Assembly: GCF_012489685.1 (NCBI RefSeq)
Contig: NC_080046.1
Coordinates: forward strand, 58,394,195 to 58,458,194
Reading direction: 5' to 3'
From: Lotus japonicus
Taxonomy: Eukaryota; Streptophyta; Magnoliopsida; Fabales; Fabaceae
DNA: 64,000 nt
The first letter of the stretch is position 1; the number at the start of each line of letters is the position of its first letter. The notes beneath the pieces were generated by a model. That model was not told the DNA's origin and made no database searches. It saw nothing but the letters and a program-made list of their open reading frames with translations. A program made the translations under genes and the position numbers. Shown here one piece after another: positions 38,201 to 49,317 of this stretch.

Positions 38201-39399
38201 TTTACAAATTGTCGTCATCATCAACTTTCGGATGGGACATAGACATAGAGACACCATTCCCTAAGGTTAGTTGTTAAAATTTGGTTTTTAGTTTTGACTC
38301 CTCTGATTCAAAAATAATGGTTGAAATTTATACTTCATAATTTTTTATAAAGCGTGTATGTATGATCACAATCTCAACTATTGATTTTCAAATAAATGAC
38401 TATAATTACTTACTTTGCCTCCTTAAGGAATTCCTTTACTTTGGATGACCTAAGTTGCATTTGGTCATTGTAGTAGAAGGCTTGAAATAATGCTAATCTT
38501 TATATTTACTGGTAGTAGTAGCGTTTGAGCAGGGAAGTAAAGCTCTTTTATAGTCAGTTTGTCTATAAAGTGTACAAGAGTGTATTATCCACTCTTAAAT
38601 TTAATGGATTAAGATCATCAGTATTTTAAATTAAATCAAGGGTGGATATATCCTTACGCCTACATTGCTAATTTATAGTTTGAGCAATTCTTCTAGCATG
38701 AAAGATTTTTTAGGAAGCTGTAATGAATGCCTAAAACCAACCTTGATTGGAGACAACAGGGTAAGCAAAGTTGAATATTTTATGTGTAATAACTGATAAA
38801 GTGCATAAAACTCATCATTGTTATCCATTTGTATGTTGTTTCATGAAAATACATTCAAACTTCTTGGCATTTTTCTTTTAAGTTTGACAGCAGCATTATT
38901 CTGGTTTTCAATTCTTCTCTTGCAATCTTTTAAGTTTGCTAGGACACTAGGTGGCGTGCACCATTTCTAGAAATAGTAACTTATTTCCTTGTTTAGTACC
39001 TTCTCTATGTAACTGCTGAGATTGTTCCTATTCTTCGTCTGATAGGTACTTGGGGACATTATAGAGTCTCTGGCTGGAGCAATTCTTGTTGATTCAGGAT
39101 ACAATAAGGAGGTTGTGTGGCGAAGTATAAGACCTCTTTTGGAACCCCTTGTGACACCTGAAACATTCAAGCTCCATCCCGCCGCAGAGTTGCATATACT
39201 ATGCCAGAGAAGAAATTATACTTTGAAAGAGGACTTGTACCGCGAGGAGGATGTTCTTAATTGTACAATAAAGGTAGAAACTAATGATGGGGTCATTCAC
39301 CAGCACAAGTACAGGGGTCTTGCTGATAGAAGAACAGCCAAGAAGCTAGCCTGCAAGGAAATTTTGAAGAGCTTGCTGCAGCAAACACACCGCAAGTGA
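29242..39399 (+). CDS. DCL2: Dicer-like 2 (DCL2), divergent copy B lacking two helicase exons
   Basis: The 20 exons join without a stop to 1331 aa: 29242-29309, 29691-29868, 29959-30072, 30682-30816, 31557-31694, 31950-32078, 32167-32287, 32385-32484, 32729-32924, 33006-33166, 33327-33545, 33673-33887, 33995-34266, 34361-34758, 34841-34944, 35807-35997, 36364-36573, 37336-37743, 37981-38265, 39046-39399. Every exon length matches copy A except the first and last. Copy A exons 5 and 6 (150 nt) have no counterpart, so MT joins VHTC directly and helicase motif III is missing. ETGSGKT and DECHH remain. Motif V reads EEVLD instead of EEGID, and QSRGRAR is kept. RNase IIIa is intact ([15 protein letters not shown]). 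The RNase IIIb signature is RLKLLGDS instead of RLEFLGDS, so a metal ligand is Lys1122. The later D and E of RNase IIIb (DIIESLAG) remain. The unbroken frame argues for expression, but the dsRNA-cutting capacity is doubtful. Confidence 0.93.
29363..29660. mobile_element. Retroelement-like insertion in DCL2-B intron 1
   Basis: Copy A intron 1 is about 100 nt and this one about 380 nt. The extra block contains two direct copies of GTTAGAAATGTA.ATAAAA.C, at about 29370 and 29569, plus TTACCTAACAGCTTAAG and a tRNA-like AGAGTTCGAAG word. It looks like pieces of an LTR retroelement, but no complete element or target duplication was resolved. Confidence 0.5.
35106..35250. mobile_element. Small hAT-like MITE in the intron before DCL2-B PAZ-end exon (34945-35806)
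   Basis: A 145-bp element. The left end GAGGGTTGTTAATGGCGGAT and the right end CGCTATTAACAAGCCCT form imperfect inverted repeats. The 8-bp target duplication GAGTTGAT lies at 35098-35105 and 35251-35258. The same intron of DCL2-A (about 21560) shows the empty site. The interior is CG-rich, with repeated CGCTATAGCG words. Confidence 0.9.
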
Positions 39400-39822
39400 T
39401 GTACATTACATGCCTAGTGTGTTGTATTTTTTGAGCAATTGTAAATGGCCATTCTAGTTATAGATGATAAGTAAATATCAGGCATAATATATAAGTTGTG
39501 AATTTTTTTCATTTCATAGATCATAGTCGGAGAGTTATGATATGATCCAGAGCTCAGATAAAATAACGTACTTGATAAAGACATAAACAAAAGTATTATA
39601 TGATTGGTAACTCCATCGCAAAGAAGTGATTGATAATCAGATTTTTGCATTCTTCATCATATATAAAGAATGTTGAGTTATCCTGAAGGTGCAACTAGTA
39701 TAGTTATAGGTACTTACCAATTACAAGCCTCCAATCTGACTTTATTTACATCATAACTTGTTTACTTATTCATACACCACAAATATCATAACATATTTTA
39801 ATCATAACAAGTATAATAATAA

Positions 39823-41648
39823 TCAAAGGTGATGGTGTGGAAGCTTCTCTGCCACCAAGATATAGAAGAGCCCCATCACTCCAGTGTGACCTATGCTGTT
39901 GTTGTAGGTAATTTCTAGAGATAAAGTTTCACCATTTTTGATCTTTTCAGAACCTGGCCTAGGGTAACAGGTGGACATTGCAACAAGGTACCCCTTCTCA
40001 TTTCCTACTTTCTTTCCAGTTCCATATCTTGGTAATGAAGAACATATAACCCTCCCATCCTGAAAATGTCAGTCAAAATGTCAGAAAATAAGTTCTACTC
40101 AAGTATTCACTATATAGTTAAAATATCTACCGGTTTATTATTTTTCATCGACAAGACTCTAATTTGAAACCTTGCATAAAGAGAAATAAATATGTACCAC
40201 TGGAACTACTCACATGTTGGTATGTGTATATTATTCATGTGCCTAGAAAGTACTATTCAAACATTTAGAATGATTGTAATTATTTAATGTCACCTGTCCA
40301 TAAAGAGTTGATCCAGTTCCACCTATATGCAGATGACCAGCACCATAGATGACATAACCACCAGTTGGTATTGGAAGGCTTGCTCTCTTCACATCAAGGT
40401 AACCACTACCATTCGCATGGCCTTTGCTCCAAGGTTTAACATCATACTCAATCTGTAGCAAAAAATCTCTGGTACTCACTTACACCCAAAGAAATCACAT
40501 GTGGACTATAACATATAAATATACAAAATACAAGGTGGGAAAACTTTTAACACGAGAGAGAAGTAATCAATATAATATATAATGTGATTTGGTTGGATAA
40601 AAAATTAGAGATAAAGAGAAAATTGTAGTGTACGTTAAGTGTTGGTACTTTTGTATAATTTCTACCTATCAAGTAAACTTATAGACTAAATAATATTTTT
40701 TAAGAAACAAGATTAACTAATTGAAAATCTTTGTAGCATATATTTGATCTATTTTCAAAAGTTGTTTGGGTCCAATTCCCTAATTCAATGATTTTATATT
40801 CCCTGGAGAGCATAAAAGAATATCTTGAGAATTCAACTTACTTTGCAATTATGTTGTGGACTCATTCCTTTAGATTTGTTCAAAGTATCAGTCACATCAA
40901 GCACATAAACCTTAACAGGCACCACAAAATTATCCCATTCAACCCACTTTACTGTGTATTTCAGGTACAACTTTCTCTTTGGACCCAAAAATCCTTTCCT
41001 CAGCTTGCACTGGGCCTTATCAGGACAACACTGCAAACCTCCACCATAATCTGGACCCAAGGGTTTTCCATCTCCATCAGTTGTAATATTATACAAGTCA
41101 CACCTGCACTCAGCACACCCTAACCTCTCTGCCACACCCCTTGTATCAATAGCATGAGAATTGATCAGCCACTTCTCCTCATACCCTTTTGGAATTTCTT
41201 TAGGATTTCCTACTTCTATCCCAAAAGGGTCTGGAATGTGGGAAGCTGTTCCTCTTGTTTCAGATCCAACACCAAAATAGTAATTAAGAGTACCTTCTTG
41301 GCACAAGCCACTGTTACTCACTACATCAATATCTGATGGATCTGTCACATTTTTCAGATGATGGTATCTTATGACAATCCAATGGTGGAGATAAGTTTCT
41401 TGGAGAGAAACAGAGTTCCCTGCCTCATCAACAACTTCAGCATTGAAACTCTTGAGTGCAATATGGCCTCTTGGAAACTCAACATCATAGAAAAGTTTAT
41501 TAGCAACTGATCCTGGACCAAGTTCAAACATGGGAGATAGAAAAACAGCTGACTTCTCATTGTTTTTAGTCTTCCCAAAAGCAGCTGATGAGTACACCAA
41601 AAGTAGCAGTGCCCATGAAAGCACCCAACCTCGAGACAGAAAACTCAT
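39823..41648 (-). CDS. SURNod19-family protein (stress up-regulated Nod 19)
   Basis: Three exons (40842-41648, 40294-40452, 39823-40059) give 400 aa. Residues 1-25 are a hydrophobic leader (WVLSWALLLLVYSSA) that looks like a signal peptide, so the product is probably secreted. The body has family features: an YLHHWIVIRYH block, a Cys-rich stretch (CAECRCDLYN, then LQCCPDKAQC), PVKVYVLDVTDT, and GGYVIYGAGHLHIGG near the C-terminus. The family's biochemical function is not established. The start is the first Met of the open frame. A TATA-like site near 42249-42255 and a good donor/acceptor pair (GAG|GTATGT at 42142; CAG|ATCAAC at 41654) suggest a 5' UTR intron of about 490 nt. The gene is tail to tail with DCL2-B, 424 bp from its stop. 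Confidence 0.9.
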
Positions 41649-42236
41649 GTTGATCTGTTTAGCATATTCTTTATTAGCAATAATATTAATTGGAAGAAAT
41701 CAAAAGGATCAAGGTTTTGAATTAAGAAGATGTTATCTTAAACTATATATGGCGAACCATTTTTTTACTAACAAAGTAGAAAACTAAAACAAATATGGAT
41801 TTGAAGCTTTCACTAAGGTGAGTATATTCGAAAGAGAAAACAGAAGACATGTCAAACATTGGATGAATATTTTCTCTACTTTTAAACGGTGTGTTAATTT
41901 TCTATCTCACCAATGAATTGTCATGTTAGTTACAAAATATATGAGTGGAGCAGTTACAAACTTACATCTTACATGATAATTTTTACCAGTACTACTAATA
42001 GGACAAATTTATGAGCAACCAAAGGAAGTGATATTAGCTTTGATAGGTAAGTTCATTCGCCTTAATGAAGTCAACCTATGGATTGTGGAGACATGGTAGA
42101 AGTAAAACATGTTTATGAAAGATATGAAGGAGCATACATACCTCAAACATTTGGGCTTTGGCAAGAGAAAGGAGTATAACAGTAAGCACGAGATTTCAAC
42201 TTCTAAACGATTGTTCAAGTACTGTTAATTACCAGC

Positions 42237-42437
42237 TTGAGACAAAGATTTATATAGCATAGGTGAAGTATATATAGTGCATTTTCAGATGCTCCAAGCA
42301 AGTAAGCATGACGTTTTGCCAAACATTAATATATGAAGTTTGAATGTTTCTAATCAAATAGGATTTGAATATAAAGGCTACGCATATACCAGGAATTAAA
42401 GAAAACTAGAAAGCTCAGGTTTCATTGACATATGCTA
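42237..42437 (-). promoter_or_regulatory. SURNod19 proximal promoter
   Basis: The minus strand has TATATAAA-like sequence at about 42249-42256. This region is shared almost entirely with the orphan block at 26277-26470. Conservation between the two copies marks the limits of the ancestral promoter. The right limit (about 42437) is also where paralogy between the two duplicated units ends. Confidence 0.65.
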
Positions 42438-42487
42438 TTGTTTCTTATTAAATTTTGGGTCTCAGGTTCCAATATTGAATACTTTTA

Positions 42488-43392
42488 CATACTGTTTGGT
42501 TCAAATGAGGGGAGGGGAGGGGAGGGATTTTAATGGAGGGGAGGGGAGGGGAGGGGAAGGGAGGGGAGAAATTTTAATACTTATTACGTTTGGTTCACAA
42601 AGAGAGGGAAGGGAAAATAACTTTTTTTTATTTGATTCATGAGGGGTGGGAAGATATTTTATAATTAAAATTACTTTTATACCCATCATCAACAAAACTG
42701 CAAGATTTATTACCAGTAATAATGTCAACTATTTCATCAATTTAAACAAAACATATGAAAAGAAAAAGAAAGAAAGGAACAGGGGACATGGAAACAGCAA
42801 GAAAAACGCAAAAGAACACCTACTGCTGCCCCACGAATCCAATCACAAGATGAGAACCAATCACCATCGTGGAAGAAACACCCTGTGGGACTAGGCCAAA
42901 AGCTATCCAGTGCCAAAGAAGAAGGAGAAACTCGGTGCATAATTACACAACAAACCAGTGGAGCAATGAAGGAAAAAACAACCCACAGCAAACCAGGTGA
43001 AATATCAGACCCACAATCAAGTTCACACAGTAACAAAAACAAAACTAGTAATCAAACAAAAAGGGCTATATAGATAAAAACATGACCGATTGATCAATCA
43101 AAGCGGCGGAGAAAGAGATCGGAGAGGGGGCAGCAGTGTTTGGTTTGAAGAAGGAAGAAAATAACGTGAAATGAAGAAGGGAAACCCTAGGATAAAAGAT
43201 TGGAATTTTTAAATTTGAGTAGAGCTATTTTTGTCCGAAATTTATTTCCCCTCTTAATTGAGATTGGAGGGATTTTGCTCCCCTCCGTTCCCCTCTCCTC
43301 CCCTCCTAAAGTTTGAACCAAACAAAATCAAATTTTAAAAATCCCTCCCCTCCCCTCCCCTCCCCTCCATTCTCCTCCAACCAAACAATCCC
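42488..43392. mobile_element. Tourist-like element with GGGGA-rich subterminal repeats
   Basis: The right end AACCAAACAATCCC (reverse complement GGGATTGTTTGGTT) pairs with the left end CATACTGTTTGGTT. The 3-bp target duplication TTA lies at 42485-42487 and 43393-43395. Inside each end are tandem GAGGGG / CCCCTC runs and a second TTTGGTTCA word, giving inverted subterminal regions of about 150 bp. About 905 bp, with no transposase seen. The left terminal bases are degenerate. Confidence 0.75.
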
Positions 43393-43395
43393 TTA

Positions 43396-44340
43396 GTGTT
43401 TTTCACTTTTTCTTTCCATGGTACAGCAAACAAAATGCTTATATTTAAGAATAAATGGAATATACACTGATAGTGTAAAATTTATTTACACATACGACCA
43501 ATTGAATTCCGCCAAATCAGAAAATATATTTTTATTTTCATAATTTTATAAGATTAAAATTATCAATTGTCTCTTTCAAAAATAATTATCGAATGTCAAA
43601 TTTGTAAAATTCAGTCAAACACAAGCTTGCGCAATTTCCTGAAAAGTATTGTGCAATGTTGTCTGACTTTCCTTTATTCCATGGTCTTCTTTTGATTTTT
43701 CTTCTCATGACACCACATATATTATCTTGGGGATTAAGGTATGATAGTGAACTAATCAAAATTGTGAGTATGATGAATATCGTTTTTTTTTTTTTACAAG
43801 AGGAAAGTGATGAATATCCGTTTGAATGTGAATCAATTTATAACTGTGAGTTTTTATTTTTGAAAATATAAATGTGAGTATGATGAAAGGAGAAAAGAGT
43901 GTATTAATAAAATATGTTAGCAAAATACTCTTTTGAATATAAAATTAAAAGTCAACCCTCTTTTATTATACTAGTAGATTATCTCATCTACCATTTTGAT
44001 TCTAGGCTATCCTTATTTGGACATTTGACATCTAGAAGGATTAATTTGTTCATCGATATGATAGATGAATATTCACCCAGCATTCTTTTTTTTTTGTTCA
44101 ATAACCTAGCATTCTTCACTTGCAAGATGACACAAGAAAATATTTCAGTGCCTACCCACACAAATACACAATTAGAATTTTAGAATATTATAATATAATG
44201 ATAGATTACATGTGACTGTCAAAAAAATTACAAGTGAAAATATATATATTTTTTACATTCAACTTCTCATATATTAATCTAGGATAAATGTAGGTACATC
44301 ATAAATTAAAAACCGAATGACTTCCAGTGGGTAGTCCTCA
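43396..44340. other. Gene-free spacer
   Basis: AT-rich with no supported gene. The stretch 43460-43500 contains ACACTGATAGTGTAAA, resembling a worn end of the MITE family seen at 23459-23640. The plus-strand frames at 43656-44183 are low-complexity. Confidence 0.6.
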
Positions 44341-44369
44341 ATCCTCACATGACTGAGAGAACTAAACAA

Positions 44370-44934
44370 TCACTTAGCTAGAAAATCCGCAATGGCATTA
44401 CCTTGCCTCCTACCATGAACAAGATTAAGAATAAGAAAACTCTCACCAATATGCAAACAATCCTACACTATAGACGGGAGATATGATGGTTTATGTAACT
44501 TAACCATCCATGCTTTATAAAGGAGTAAACAAGCAGTCTCCACAATAATCCTTCCAAAGCCAAGTTCACGAGCCAAACCCAAGGCCCATCTGCAACATAA
44601 AGCCTCGGCCAGCAGAGGGGACAACTCCTTAGGCACCTCTGTTGCAACGGCTAGTACCTCACCCCGACAGTTCTGGGCTACCATACCAAAACTTGTACCT
44701 TGATTACTCCGAACCGACGCATCGATATTAATCTTTTTTTTAGGGGAACACATCGATATTAATCTTAATCCTTCCCACTGGCGGTGCACACCACTTCACA
44801 TTCGTGTTGCTGTCACGCGTTTCCGGTGAAGCCATTCCTAAAAGCACCACAACATCATCCCCTTCCAAACATGGGCCATCCAATGAAGGAGGAACATTAG
44901 CATAAACTTTCTCAATAACCACCTGAACTGGCAA
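44370..44934 (-). pseudogene. Degraded retroelement RNase H (RVT_3) domain
   Basis: Read on the minus strand: VKWCAPPVGRIKINID, then INIDASVRSNQGTSFGMVAQ, LSPLLAEALCCRWALGLARE and, in another frame, LVHGRRQGNAIADFLAK. Order and motifs match the RNase H-like tail of plant LINE elements. About 22 bp around CGATATTAATCTT is duplicated near 44730-44765 and disrupts the frame, and another frame break lies near 44470. No reverse transcriptase is present. Confidence 0.7.
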
Positions 44935-45568
44935 GTGAAAATATTTTTATTCGCTATACATAATACTTTAACTGAATTGAATTTTGTGAAGAAGTAAACA
45001 ACACGTTTTTACTATGACAAAAAACCTCGACTCCATTAAAAGTTAAAACCAACTTAAAATAAAAAATAGGCTTAATACATCATAAGGCCCTTGTAATTGT
45101 AAAGGGAATCAAATCCAGGGCCTGGAAAAATATTGCATCAAATTGGGTCCCTAGAATTTATTTTTTTAATTCATTTAAGGCCAAAGTGTGCCAGCTTTCA
45201 ATTTTATCCCAGTCATCAATTCCATGTGGCTTTTATAATTTTTTTAATTAAAAAAATATTTTAAATTCCAACTCAATTATTTAATCAGAAAAAAAAAATA
45301 AAAAACCTAATCTAATAATCCTTAACTAAACGATCTAATAATCTAACTAATAAATTATTTAGATTATTATTTATTTTTTTTGAAAAAGTTGAAAATGAAA
45401 TATCTATTCATACTTTACATCCAAAATTCCATTTACACAAGGTGTTCTAAATTCTAATCCAACTACAATCTAATCCAGAAAAACAACAAAAGATCCAAAA
45501 GAATTCCTCAGTCGCCATCAACTCTAACATATATATCTTCGTCAACATCACCACATACCCATCCACGG

Positions 45569-46039
45569 TCAACAACATCGCCGCCGCACCAAACCGCCAC
45601 GGACACCCGACCCGGACTCAATTCGGGTCTTCACGCGTTCAAACTCGGTGACCCGGCAAGGAATCGTGATCCCACCCGGGTGGTGAAACCCGTACTCCCT
45701 CTCCGCTTCCCTCAACAAATCCCCGAACAAAGGGTGGTTGCAGTACACCACCGACACCAGAACGCGGTGAAACTCGCCGTCTTTCTGCCCCACGTACACC
45801 GCCAAGTCTTTCCCTGATCCGGGTCGGATCCTACCGGAATGTAACCTGACCCGTTTCTCGCGCAGAGTGACTTTGCTCCTTTGGTCAGCCTCCGACCCCA
45901 CGTGAGAAGCTTCGCCATGGTGCTTCCGTTGCCGATTCTCGCCGGGGTTGGATTCAATCGGTGTTATCCGGGTCGGGTATTGAACCTCTTGAAGATCCAT
46001 TTTGTGCCGGGTCACGCGCTTGCCGAGTTTGAATCGCAT
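45569..46039 (-). pseudogene. Captured SAUR36-like auxin-response gene, frameshifted
   Basis: One frame carries FKLGKRVTR and then the SAUR core: DLAVYVGQKDGEFHRVL, NHPLFGDLLREAEREYGFHH and GGITIPCRVTEFERVKTRI. The stretch that should join them (WIFKR, LLTWGRRLTKGAKSLCARNG, SGYIPVG) is in a different frame and contains a stop just before HRLNP. Frame changes lie near 45985-46000 and 45806-45815. SAUR36-type proteins normally carry these parts in one frame and in this order, so this is a broken copy. It is GC-rich against AT-rich surroundings and lies between the TIRs of a MULE, which identifies it as captured DNA. Confidence 0.85.
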
Positions 46040-46430
46040 GATGTTTTGCAGAAAACAGTGAAGCTGCTAAGGTTTCTGTCTGAGAAATGGTTCTAGAAGG
46101 TTAAAGAAGGAGGAGGGGTTTTGCTAACATGTGGTGAGGCTTATGACAGGTGCCATGGATCTGCGGTGGGTGAAATGAAATAAATCTCAGAGAGAGGTAA
46201 AGCCTAAGGGCATGTTTGGCTTGGTTGTGAATGAAACCTCAGAAGTGATTTTTCATTCAGAAACCTCAAGAGATCCCAATTTTTTTTTATGGGTCTCAAA
46301 GGGGATTAGTTAGATTGTTTAGTTAAGGATTATTAGATTAGGTTTTTTTATTAAGTTTTAGTAAAAAAAAAATCTGATTAAATAATTGAGTTGGAATTAA
46401 AAATATAAATTTTTTTTTTAATTAAAAAAA

Positions 46431-47900
46431 AGGCTTAAAGGTTCAATTAGTCCCTATAATTGTAAAGGGAATCAAATTTGGTCCCTTTAAAATTTTCGCA
46501 TCAAATTGGATCCCTAATTTTTTTTTTTAATCCAATTAAGGACAAAGTGTGCCAACAGCTGATGTGGCTCGATTTTTAGCCTACTCAGCTTTTCCACATG
46601 GCATTTTAATTTTTTTTAAATTGAAAAATTTGAATTCTTAATTTTTTTTTAATTCCAACTCATAACATTAAAAAAAAACCTAATCTAATCTAAAAAAAAC
46701 CTAACCTAATCCGAAAAAAAAATCTCACCACTTAAACATCTTCATCATCATTCATCTTCAAAACCAGAAATTCACCACTTAAACATCTTCATTCATCTTT
46801 ATTCTCATTCATCTTCAAATCTTTATTCTCATTCATCTTCAAATCCAGAAATTTAAGAACCCATAAATTTATCCTCCTCTTCATCCTCATTCATCTTCAA
46901 ATCACTAACTAACCTAAACACCAAACTAAATTAAAATCCCTAAATACCTAAATAACCCCAAACCCCTTAAGATAAATCCCCCTTCCTCTTCTATTATGCA
47001 AAATTGCAAAATTCCATTGTGAAAAAATTACAGTGAAGAGAAAGAAGGATCAGATCTAGGAAACAGTAAAAAAATGAAACATTGGCACAACCACAAACAA
47101 GTTAAGAGCGATAGAAAGTTTTCCCTTGAATTAAGCTCAATAAGTTGTCCCAATCTAGATTTTTGTTAGAAAACACCAGTCTATTTCGCAAACAACCGAA
47201 ATCAACCCTCCATTGGAAACATCTAACTCATCCACGTACAAATCCTTAGTGCTCCGGAAAACCGCGTGCAGCCAGACCACCGCGGCGCCGACGAGGAGCG
47301 ACATGAGGACGCTGAGCCAGATCTCGGTGAGGACGAGCGCAACAACTGTGACTACCGAGAGCGCGATGAGGAGGAAACGGTGGTCGACGATGCGGGAGCG
47401 GACTACGACAGGGCGGTCGCGAAAGAAGAAGAGGAAGAACCAGGCGACGAAGACGGCGAGGAAGCCGGTGAGGTTGGGGAAGGAGGTGTTTTTGGGGGAG
47501 GAGAAGGTTTTAACCCATATCTCGATTGGGTCTTGTTTGAGCAGAGAGTGAGGGTCTTGCTCTTGTTCTTCATCTGGTTTGCTGGGTTGGTGGTGAAGGG
47601 CGTGGAAAGGAAAATAGATGTTCTTAAATTAGGTTAAATTAGGTTTTCAGATTAGGTTTAGTTTTTTTTTTTAGATTAAGTTTTTTTAATGAGTTGGAAT
47701 TAGTTTGTATTAAAAAAAAAAGATAAAAGCCACCTGTCAATGATGACAGTGTAAAAACTAAGACACATCAGACTCAGTCACACTTTGAACCCAATTAGAT
47801 TAAAAAAAAAATATTAGGGACCCAATTTGATGCGAAAATTTTACAAGGATCAGATTTGATTCCCTTTACAATTTCAGGGACCAATAGAGTATTTAAGCCT
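46431..47900. mobile_element. Inner Pack-MULE carrying a PRA1 fragment
   Basis: The left end AGGCTTAAAGGTTCAATTAG and the right end (reverse complement AGGCTTAAATACTCTATTGG) start inverted repeats of about 290 bp. These include CCCT..AATTGTAAAGGGAA, AAAGTGTG and CCTAATCTAATCT. The element lies inside the right TIR of the outer element, flanked by runs of seven to eight A that are probably the target duplication. Its TIRs resemble those of the outer element, so both belong to one family. No transposase is seen. Confidence 0.85.
47155..47623 (-). pseudogene. Captured PRA1 (prenylated Rab acceptor) fragment
   Basis: The minus strand is open from about 47623 to the stop at 47155. Residues from about 47475 to 47220 read FLAVFVAWFFLFFFRDRPVV, then LLIALSVVTVVALVLTEIWL, LVGAAVVWLHAVFR and STKDLYVDELD. 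This is the second half of a PRA1/YIP3 protein, including the FRD loop, two hydrophobic hairpins and the acidic C-terminal motif. The first half, with the first membrane hairpin, is missing and replaced by an unrelated acidic leader (PDEEQEQDP). PRA1 proteins bind Rab GTPases at Golgi and ER membranes; this piece is unlikely to work. It is GC-rich and sits inside MULE TIRs. Confidence 0.8.
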
Positions 47901-48075
47901 AAAAAAAATTATAAAAGCCACGTGGAATTGATGACTGGGATAAAATTAAAGGCTGACACACTTTGACCTTAATTGAATTTAAAAAAAAATCTAGGGACCC
48001 AATTTGATGCAAAATTTTTCCAAGCCCTGGATTTGATTCCCTTTACAATTACAGGGGTCTTCTGATGTATTAAGC

Positions 48076-49317
48076 ATAAAAAATATTTATGCAACTTATT
48101 TTTTAAATTTTAAATTAAAAAACTTAATTTCTCTCTCATTTTGACGTTTTCGACTTTAATTTTTATTGAACTCATTTTTCTTATTCCCCCAAGCTTCATC
48201 ATAGAACCTCTTCTTCTATGAATCTGCTTATTTTTCTTCCACTCGGCCGGCCGAGGGTGAAGAAGACAAAGGCGTGAGGAGTCATTTACTCATTAGCGCC
48301 ATCCAGGCTGTCTTATTCAATTACACACCGCCACAACGAATGTAAAACGAAAAGGAAGATGATAATGGACATGGGTTGAAGTAGAAAAGGGGTACATGAA
48401 CAATAAGTTCGAACTTGGAAGGAATGTGGAGAAGAAACTTTCAAACTTTAATTCCTCCATGAGCCTCTCATGTACCAAATCCATGTTGTAATGAGCTGTT
48501 CTCATGTACCAAATCATGTTGTAATGAGTTGTGTTAAAAGTGAGTTACACAATGCTAAATCACAATAAGAGCATCAGCAACAAAGAAACTTTGTGAGTTT
48601 CTTTATGACATGTCATCTGAAGTAAAGTTTTTTAACCGTTGCAGAAAATTAAGTTTCTCCACGTGGCAAGCAACTTTGCTCCAAAGTTTCTCTAGAAACT
48701 TTGCTCAAAGTTTCTCTTCTAAATTTAATGATTAAAAAATAAATAAAAAACAAATAAAAAAGCAAATAAATAGGTAACTGGATTTACAAGAAAGTAGTGG
48801 GGTATATTGTGGGATCCATTTAAGAAACTTTTTAGAATTTCTGGATTGGAGTAAAAAGTGAGTAGAGTTTATTAAAGTGGTTTAAATGACGTGGCATTAC
48901 CAAAATTTAAATTAGAAACTCTAATGAGTTTCTTGGATAATGATGCTCGCCCATGTGTGACGACGTAAGCACAATGTAACCATATTTCTTAAAAATAAAT
49001 ACAGTGTATATTTTCAAAGATTAAAAACAAAGAAATTTATTTTTTCAAAGATTAAAACTAATATTTGCTATATTTATAGGAATAAAAAAACTGAACTTTT
49101 TTTAAATTCTTAACTAGTACATAACCATAGCAATCATCTCCTATTTTAATTAAAATAATTATATTCTATCTCCGCTATAAAAAAATTGCGTGAAAATGAG
49201 ATGAAAAAAAAATGTATATGTATAAAATTAATTTTAGTTCATGATGAAAAAGGTGACATGATGAGCTTACAAAAACACAAAAGATGAACTAAAAAAAGAA
49301 AGAGAGAAAGGATAGCC
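48076..49317. other. Spacer and HIBADH upstream region
   Basis: No supported gene. A MITE-like block occupies 48569-48948. The minus-strand frame at 48317-48517 is not recognisable. The HIBADH leader begins somewhere in the last 200 bp. Confidence 0.6.
48569..48948. mobile_element. MITE-like block with GAGCATCA ends
   Basis: The left end GAGCATCAGCAA and the right end (reverse complement GAGCATCATTATCC) are inverted. Both are followed by copies of AGAAACT/AGTTTCT words, which occur about ten times in the block. No target duplication could be read, so the class is uncertain. Confidence 0.55.

Larger units (their letters stand above)
45069..48075. mobile_element. Outer Pack-MULE carrying a SAUR fragment and interrupted by a second MULE
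   Basis: The left end GGCTTAATACATCATAAGGC and the right end TGATGTATTAAGC are inverted. The 10-bp target duplication ATAAAAAATA lies at 45059-45068 and 48076-48085. The TIR is about 290 bp: left 45069-45355, right 46300-46430 plus 47901-48075. The right TIR is cut in two by the element at 46431-47900. Without that insert the element is about 1.5 kb and encloses the SAUR-like sequence. Long TIRs and a 10-bp duplication fit Mutator-like elements, and no transposase is present. Confidence 0.88.

Noticed and set aside
42501..43380. G-rich and C-rich runs as a possible CRISPR, telomere or G-quadruplex regulatory array
   Set aside because: The runs are subterminal repeats of a Tourist-like element with TTA target duplications. 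There are no spacers, and telomere repeats of plants are TTTAGGG.
47266..47637. Plus-strand acidic reading frame of 123 codons
   Set aside because: It is the antisense shadow of the GC-rich PRA1 fragment, made of repeated E/D codons with no domain.
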